From positions 163,144 to 227,143 of the forward strand of contig MZZL01000396.1 of the NCBI GenBank assembly GCA_002749535.1: 64,000 bases of DNA, in the 5' to 3' direction. The notes under the pieces are model-generated. The model saw only the letters and a program-made list of their open reading frames with translations, ran no database searches and had not been told where the DNA came from. The position numbers and the translations under genes are program-made. This document shows, piece after piece, positions 57,700 to 64,000 of this stretch. Each line of letters begins with the position of its first letter. The stretch's first letter is position 1. Origin of the DNA: Apophysomyces variabilis (taxonomy: Eukaryota > Mucoromycota > Mucoromycetes > Mucorales > Mucoraceae).

Positions 57700-60221
57700 G
57701 TTTCCCCTTTCAGACCCTTGTATGTTTCTATGTCAAGCAGCGGACCGCAAGCTACGACGGCGCCTAAATACTTGGTGCGAGAAAGACGCGAGAAGAGTGC
57801 CTGAGGCCAATTTGTTTCTTCTCAACTGTTCGATCCTGAGTAGCCGAGTTCGTCTCGAACCGCTGGACCAATCATGCTCTTCCTTCTATCTTAAACATAT
57901 GTTCTTGGGTATCCTATAACTGAAGGCAGCAACATTATTACCCGGGACAATGGTTAAAAGAAGCATTACGCCAGATCCCACAAACGAAATGCGAAATACC
58001 CAATCCGGCTTTACGGCCAGGTTTTAGGACGGAAAGATCCGGCGATCATCGTACGACATTTGTGAATTTCCTAATTGAGAAGGACCGAATAAAAAAGAAG
58101 GAGTTTCCTCATTGGCTGCAGGGCTGATGATCGAGAAAGGGGACGATGATCGGCTGATTATCCTTTAAGGGGAATGAACCAAAGAAAGAAGAAGTCATGC
58201 ATTTCTTTGACACGTCATTTTACTGGCCAATGAAGATGAAAGATTTAGGGAAGGAGAAAAATAGAAGAAAGTTTAAGTTTGATCCAACCTGTCAATGAAA
58301 AAGTTTAGACAAGTTAGTGTGCTACGGTAAGGTTGACGTAAGTATGCAGGGATCCTTAGCCAGGTTCATAACAGAATAGGTTACCCCTGCCTTCTCCTTT
58401 GCTATAGGCTAAACGACCTTAAACGTGTGGAATGACGTAGGTTCGCCATAAAGGAACAGAGTTGCGTTTTAGTAAACTCATTGGTTCACTTCCATTTAAA
58501 AAACAAAGAATCGGTTAATCCTCCATTATGAAATAAGTTTCTTAAAATTCTTTAGTGCAATTAGTCATTCCTATTAATATGCAATACCTCAACAGGGCAG
58601 AATGAACAACATGCAGCATTTTGGCTTCCCTTCTAAGATTTAAGTCTTGTGACATCCTACGTTGCTGAGAACATAATACTCATTATGCTTTTTGCCAATA
58701 AGGAAATATAAGCATCTTTAATATGAAAAGCACATGCCACATTGGGTTTTAAGGGAGAGAAGGGATAGAATAAGCATAAGAAGCTTTTACCAGTCATTTG
58801 CTTGTGCTCTGACAAAGTTATTACAAAACTTGTAATGATGGAAATGAAAAAAAAACCCCTAGAAGTTAAAAAAAAAGATGAAAGTATTTCTCCGAATAAA
58901 AGAGATGTTTGTCGGATGTCTATCAATATTTATTTTGTAGCTGGTACGCCAACAACCTGAAAATAACCGAAACAAAAAAAAATAATAATAAAGACTGCAT
59001 AAAATGCTCACAGACCTTTGTTTATTACGATGTTGTTTTTTAGCCGTGGTCAAAAAAGGAAAGCCGGTGGCACATGTTACTCCTACAAGTTCATCTTACG
59101 TTTTTTTGATTTTTGTTTGTTATTAAAAGAAAACGGGATGAAAGAGGTTTATAAGGATGCTTCGATTAATTAATTAGACAATATTAAAGAGTGTCGTAGC
59201 TTATGATTCTTTTACCGTCTAGCTTTAAATTCTTTTATCACTCTGATATTACGTATTGCGCAGTAGCGTGTTTCAACCAATAAATGGACGATGGTATGAA
59301 CTTAAAAGAGTCAAGCTTTCTGGAAACTTTATGCCATAAATATATTGCATAGAGAATGGAAAAATAAAGGCAACAGCTAGAAAATTCAAGTTTATTCTTA
59401 AAAATATCTTACAAATGCTGATTAATACGATAACAGGGATTATTAAGAAATGACATATCCAGAACATTCTTAGCGTAACTGCCATGCTAAACAATCTTCA
59501 CGTTTGTTTGTATGCTAAATTTCCGGTAGAACAGGATCCATTGATGTAGTTTTGCAAATAGAGAATTTTAGAATGGGGATTATATAGCAGACTAGCGATC
59601 TTCATTGCTACGAATATTCGATCCGGTAGTATCCTAGCAAATAGTGATACCAGTGTAATGATATCAAGGTTTTCCTCGGTTATTATTTATTACTTAGGAA
59701 GATGATGCATAGCACCCAGATTGATTTTCACAAAAAGAATGAAGAAACCGACGCCGAACGGCGTTGTATGAACTCAGCTTTCGATCTCAAATCAAAAAAG
59801 ATAACCTTAGTGGCAATGCCGTCACTATTACCAAATACGTCGCAAACGTAGGGCAGGACCTAAGACATCCACCCGCTTTGGCCACGCAGAGAACACGATC
59901 CCGCAGTGTCGCTGAACCAATCAGACTTATTCAATGACGAAATAATTGACATGTCCTCTGTGTCGGACATATTATTTGCACCAATATGGTATGCGGTCAT
60001 ATGTCATAAACTTAAACTCCGTATAGGACGGCTGATTTCTATAAATATCTGTAGACTTTTTTTCCTTCATCGTCTCGAACAGAAAAAAAAAAAAGAAGAA
60101 AACGAGCACTCTCGCCACATTGCTTCGTTCCTTTCTCTCATACATACACACACACTCTCTATAATATATACGAACGCGCACAAGACAAAGAAACAAACGT
60201 CTACAAATCGTTTCTTCCATC
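57700..60221. other. 2.5 kb without a supported gene
   Basis: AT-rich sequence. Short frames at 57722-57919 and 58657-59494 are not recognisable. The final 130 bp, rich in CT and CA (60125-60180), look like the leader of the small ORF at 60222. Confidence 0.45.
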
Positions 60222-60452
60222 ATGACCACAGTTCGTAATAAGTCATCTCTCCGTATCCGCGGTTCGCAAGCTGATCTGAGTTCAACACTCTCAAGAGAGG
60301 ATTTATTGAGATTGGCTCGACATGAATACGCAAGACAACTCTGCAAGTTTACCGCAGCTCAACTCAAGGAACACGTACCCCGTTACACGAATATCCAGCT
60401 CCATCAACAACCTAAAATGGAAAGCAAAGAATCTGGACGCCACCTGCATTAG
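60222..60452 (+). CDS. Small unknown protein
   Basis: A 76-residue ORF starting ATGACCACAG after a CT-rich leader. It is hydrophilic, with a probable helical middle (SREDLLRLARHEYARQLCKF followed by TAAQLKEHV), and lacks a signal peptide or membrane segment. No family recognised. It ends about 250 bp before the RhoGAP start and is out of any splice relation that I can see, so I treat it as separate. It could also be an upstream ORF on a longer RhoGAP transcript. Confidence 0.5.
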   Translation: MTTVRNKSSLRIRGSQADLSSTLSREDLLRLARHEYARQLCKFTAAQLKEHVPRYTNIQLHQQPKMESKESGRHLH

Positions 60453-60705
60453 CACGATTAAATTATTATGTTATTTTTTCGTTTGTAAATAGTTACCTTC
60501 TCATCCACTCAAAAAAACCAACACACAAATCCCTGTAAACTTGATAGCATCACATAAAAAAAGAACCTGAACACGAGTTCCATCTCTCTCTGACTCACAG
60601 TCACGTTATCATTTGCTGTCGTTCTTTCTCTTCTTTTTGAAACTGGCCTTTGTTGGCATTACCTTACTGTACCTTCCTTTTTCTCTTATTACTTTGTTTT
60701 TTTCA

Positions 60706-62424
60706 ATGTCCACCTTCGAGATACCCGGTATGTTATCCTCGCCACAAAAGGCTCTTGTACGAGCCTGGTGGAAAAAGGTAACTGCCGCAAACCCCAAAGC
60801 CGATGACTTTAAGGTCATGAAGCTTCCTGTCGTTGGTAAATAAACGATATATATCACTTATATATAAAGGAAACCTTGTCTTACCAAATACTTTTCTTTC
60901 TCTTTGTTATTTTTCTAATTCAGACGGAGGAGTCTTTGGTTTACCTCTTTCTGAATCGCTTCGTTATGCTCATTCTACCATTTCTTACATTGACGACCGT
61001 ACTGGAACCCAATGTTTCGGCGTCATCCCTATTGTCGTAGCCAAATGTGGTTCGTTTCTAAAGGAAGAAGGTACCAAACCCAGGAAAATCATAGAAAGAA
61101 CCTTTTTGGCCGCACAGCTGACAATCTTTTTATCTTTTAATGTATTCCTTCTTAAACAGGTCTTACTGTCCAGGGCATATTCCGACTCTCCGGCAATGCT
61201 AAGCGTGTTGGCATGTTACAAACCTTGTTCGACACACCCGACCAGTATGGTACGCAGTTAGACTGGAAAGGTTATAACGCCCATGATGCAGCCAATGTCA
61301 TGCGACGGTTCCTCAATCATCTACCAGAGCCAGTTATTACATTGGATTATTATCGTCCATTTAAAGATACGATGGGTAAACGAAAAAGAGGAAGGCAAAT
61401 GGCTTACTCATCCCGATCATCAAACTGTCTATTTTACAATCAGATGAAGAATTTCCAACTCTGGAAGCGAAAATTGATGCGTTTCAAAATCTAATTGACT
61501 GTCTCCCACTGGCTCATCAATATCTCTTACTTTATCTTTTGGATTTACTCAGTTTATTTTCCTTGACAAATGAAGTAACACGGATGGACACAGCATCATT
61601 AGCCTCTATCTTTGCTCCAGTGAGTAGTTGTTTTCTTTCTGAATATCAAGAAAAAGACTCATTGTTGCATAACAGGGCATCCTTTCTCATCCGGACGATG
61701 CAATGAATCCTACGGGTTACAAGGAATCGCAGAAAGTATTGGAATTCTTGATTGAGCATCAGGATCGCTTCAGTATGCCACAACCACGTACCTCGTTTGT
61801 TACGCAACCTTCTATTCCCAGAGACCCTTCTTCTACATGCAAGTAGATCTGATTGCAATGGAATTGTACCAAAAAGCAACACAAAAAAGGGACTAACAGA
61901 TCAGTTTTTTTTCTTGTCACTTAGCCATCCATCGGTCAAACTCCATTACCCGAAGAACCTCTCTATCCAGCACTACAACCAAGGCTACATCTATTTCGCA
62001 ACAAGAGATGATATTGAAAGACGTGAAATCCATCGACTTGACGTCTTTTCCATCACCACCTCAACGCTCGAAAGTATATTCGTCTACATCTGCTTCTTAT
62101 TCGGCCACTGGCTTAGCCTCCATAAAAGCATATGCAGCGGATCCGCCAGCGACCACGGAAACAACAACATCCTTACGACGATCCAAAACCGCTCCTAGTA
62201 AGAGAGACAAATACGGAGAACATGAGCCTCCACAAGTCGTCTACGTAAATAAGAATACAAGCACAGGTAAGTTCAATTCAAAGATAGTACATCATACAGC
62301 AGATCTTAATTAGCTATATTTCACTTAGCAAAACTAAATACGAAAAAGGCTGGTCGCTGGAAATCCATCAAGCGGGTTGCATCAACGAGCGAAGAACCCA
62401 GAATAGACGATGTTAAAATTTAGA
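60706..62424 (+). CDS. RhoGAP-domain protein
   Basis: GTPase-activating protein for Rho-type GTPases, controlling actin and polarity. Exons are 60706-60835, 60924-61070, 61160-61375, 61444-61619, 61676-about 61787, 61925-62266 and 62329-62424. The domain runs FGLPLSESLRYAHSTISY, CGSFLKEEG, LTVQGIFRLSGNAKRV (arginine finger in FRLSG), DAANVMRRFLNHLPEPVIT, LIDCLPLAHQYLLLYLLDLL and ASIFAPGILSHPDDAMNPTG. The Ser/Thr-rich tail ends KLNTKKAGRWKSIKRVASTS followed by EEPRIDDVKI. The exon 5/6 junction is uncertain: joining at 61787/61925 keeps the tail frame, while a stronger donor at 61843 would need a different acceptor (about 61956). If intron 5 is retained the protein stops after STCK. Confidence 0.85.
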
Positions 62425-63128
62425 AAAGAGAAAAAAAAATGGGCAAACATCACTTCTACACTCCTATACACCCACAAATACGCAAAATATTGCTCTTCCC
62501 GTCTCTTCTCCCTATTTTTCAGACCATGTATTTCTAGTTTTTTTCTATTTTTCTGTTATTACTATTTGTTATTGTTATCATTATCGTTATTTCTTACCTT
62601 CTTTGCGTCTTTTTTACTTTTTCATTGTATATCCTGCTGCAATTTAATGAATGCCATCCCTGCATATTGATGATTTGGTGTTGTTGCATCTCGAAAAATC
62701 TTTGCAAAAAAAAAAATTCAGTTCCGGTCTCTTTTGTATTTGTTGGAGAAAGTCCACTATGACTGTATACATTTTATGGATTTTTTTTGTTTTGGCTTAT
62801 CAGCTATTGTTTCAGGCATCAAGCGATTCACAGTTTTCTCATTGAGTATACTAGCTTTTTTATTTTTACATAAAATACGATAATCACGGATTCAAGATAA
62901 AGCAAATAGAGTTTATACAATCTACAAGGTCAAAGTAGAATGGGTCTCATCAGATAAGTAGAAGGGCGACGGAGTGATAGAACAAGAGAAATAGGACATA
63001 GCAAAACAAACTTTTAACTCACTGCTCGTCTGCTAATAGATGGCAAATTTTCTTATTTTCTTCGATTTGCTCTCACTAGAATGCAATAGTCTTTCGTAAG
63101 TGAGAGCTTGCTTTAAACAGCCCCGGTC
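62425..63128. other. RhoGAP 3' flank and AT-rich spacer
   Basis: T-rich 3' region; no gene supported. Confidence 0.5.
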
Positions 63129-63360
63129 TTGGGCTTTTCTTCTGCTTCATCTCCCTATTTAGACATAAACAGAATAGCATGTATCCATTGTTGCTGTGGA
63201 TACGGCGTCATAATGAATGACGCACCAATACATACCCCAGGTAGACTTCGCGAACTTATCGAGATCAGAAAGTACAGATGTCTATACTTTACTTCGTCAT
63301 CCTCCATTTTTAAAATCCTACTGAAGAATTCTAGGCAAAAGTAACAGAAGGCATTAGAAG
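63129..63360 (+). pseudogene. DDE transposase fragment (Tc1/mariner type)
   Basis: Reads YGVIMNDAPIHTPGRLRELI followed by EIRKYRCLYFTSSSS. After a one-base shift, NPTEEF then a TAG (where Trp is expected) then AKVTEG. These equal the second catalytic Asp block (MDNAPIHT, here order-swapped to MNDAPIHT) and the catalytic Glu block (NPIEEFWAKV) of the DDE_3 endonuclease. The first Asp block and N-terminus are missing. It is related to, but not a copy of, the relic at 6752-7932. Confidence 0.65.
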
Positions 63361-63802
63361 AAACACACTGAAAGCAGATGGCTGGCTTAACAGATTGAAT
63401 TTGCGAGTCAGTGAAATAAAATGACAGGATCAAATAGTCAAGCATGGTTCAAACAAGCGATGTCGTTTCTTGCTCGCTGTAAAAATGAAGAAAAGAAACC
63501 TTTTGAAGCGTCGTTCATCAAAAGTTAGATTTAGTCAAACGAGATGCTCCCATCTCCGAATTTATTGTGGTGACCCAAATAGGTTTTCTTAATAAAGCAT
63601 AGCTTTCGCATAATCCAGTTCAAGTAAACAATAAAATAGATAAAACAAGAAAGGTTTATTCAGATCAATTACTGCGCTCCAGACAGTACATATATGCCAT
63701 AATAAAACAAACAAAAGGAAAAAAAAAGATTAAGACACTTTTCATAACTCATATCACCTTGTTTACCTTCTTCATGACAACACTTCTTGTTAACAAAAAT
63801 TG
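63361..63802. other. AT-rich sequence, nothing identified
   Basis: No coding, RNA or repeat signal supported. Confidence 0.4.
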
Positions 63803-64000
63803 TCCTTGTAGAGCTTGTCGAATAGACACGACCCATAAGCAAAATGCAAGCAGGAAGGAAATATTCAACAACTACGCAAAACGGGGGGATGGGGGGCCAT
63901 AAACATGGGTAAGCCCACATCGTAAGCCCGGATCGCGCGCAATACTTGGACAATAACAAAACCCGTCCTTGTAGAGCTTGCCAAACAGACACGACCCATA
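63803..64000. repeat. Direct repeat cut by the window edge
   Basis: TCCTTGTAGAGCTTG..[A]A.AGACACGACCCATA occurs at about 63803-63837 and again at 63966-64000 (163-bp spacing, few mismatches). The second copy runs into the window end, so the extent is unknown. A G-run lies between (63881-63896). Confidence 0.6.

Noticed and set aside
57820..57870. GTTCG...CGAACC resembling a tRNA T-arm
   Set aside because: Stem and loop lengths do not fit a T-arm, and no acceptor, D-arm or A/B-box arrangement surrounds it.

Overview
This is a piece of a eukaryotic nuclear genome, almost certainly an early-diverging filamentous fungus of the Mucoromycota (Mucorales-like). The genes carry many short introns (about 45-100 bp) with GTAAGT-type donors and TAG/CAG acceptors. 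Untranslated regions are CT- and A-rich. The gene content is fungal: a Fep1/SreA-type iron GATA factor, a PDI with an ERp29-like tail, Mucoromycota-style F-box/LRR relics, and decayed LINE and Tc1/mariner-type transposons. Species is not determinable from the window.

Housekeeping block, about 1-4210: the 3' part of Mediator subunit Med18 (+) converges on 4-hydroxyphenylpyruvate dioxygenase (-), followed by ribosomal protein eL33 (-). From 4.2 to 10.8 kb lies a repeat graveyard: two oppositely oriented reverse-transcriptase tails and one broken DDE transposase. From 10.8 to 17.1 kb: a Ser/Thr kinase (+) converging on a multi-spanning membrane protein (-, with an assembly gap in its last intron), then an ER protein disulfide isomerase (-). 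From 17.6 to 23.8 kb is a second accessory region of decayed coding sequence, one intron-containing unknown gene, a tandem repeat and a 100-bp imperfect palindrome. From 24.0 to 30.9 kb: the iron GATA regulator (+) converges on a Cep120-like C2 protein (-), followed by importin alpha (-).

From 31.3 to 42.0 kb is a tandem array of four HSL-family (HGGG/GDSxG) alpha/beta-hydrolases, all on the minus strand with identical four-exon architecture. Copies 2 and 3 share near-identical introns, which points to recent duplication or gene conversion. Immediately after copy 4 an exact 1,227-bp duplication joined by a single N looks like an assembly artefact rather than a fifth gene. From 44 to 48.5 kb: a decayed unknown gene, a small secreted protein and a three-unit 181-bp tandem repeat. 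From 48.6 to 52.4 kb: Arp2/3 subunit ARPC5 (+), a CDK11/PITSLRE-type kinase (-) and an interferon-induced-6-16-type membrane protein (-). The last part holds a secreted beta-trefoil (ricin-B-lectin-type) protein, an F-box/LRR pseudogene, a small unknown ORF, a multi-exon RhoGAP and a transposase scrap.

No operon logic applies. Linked function is visible only in the esterase array. All exon boundaries were placed by eye from splice consensus, reading frame and family resemblance; no alignment or database search was run.
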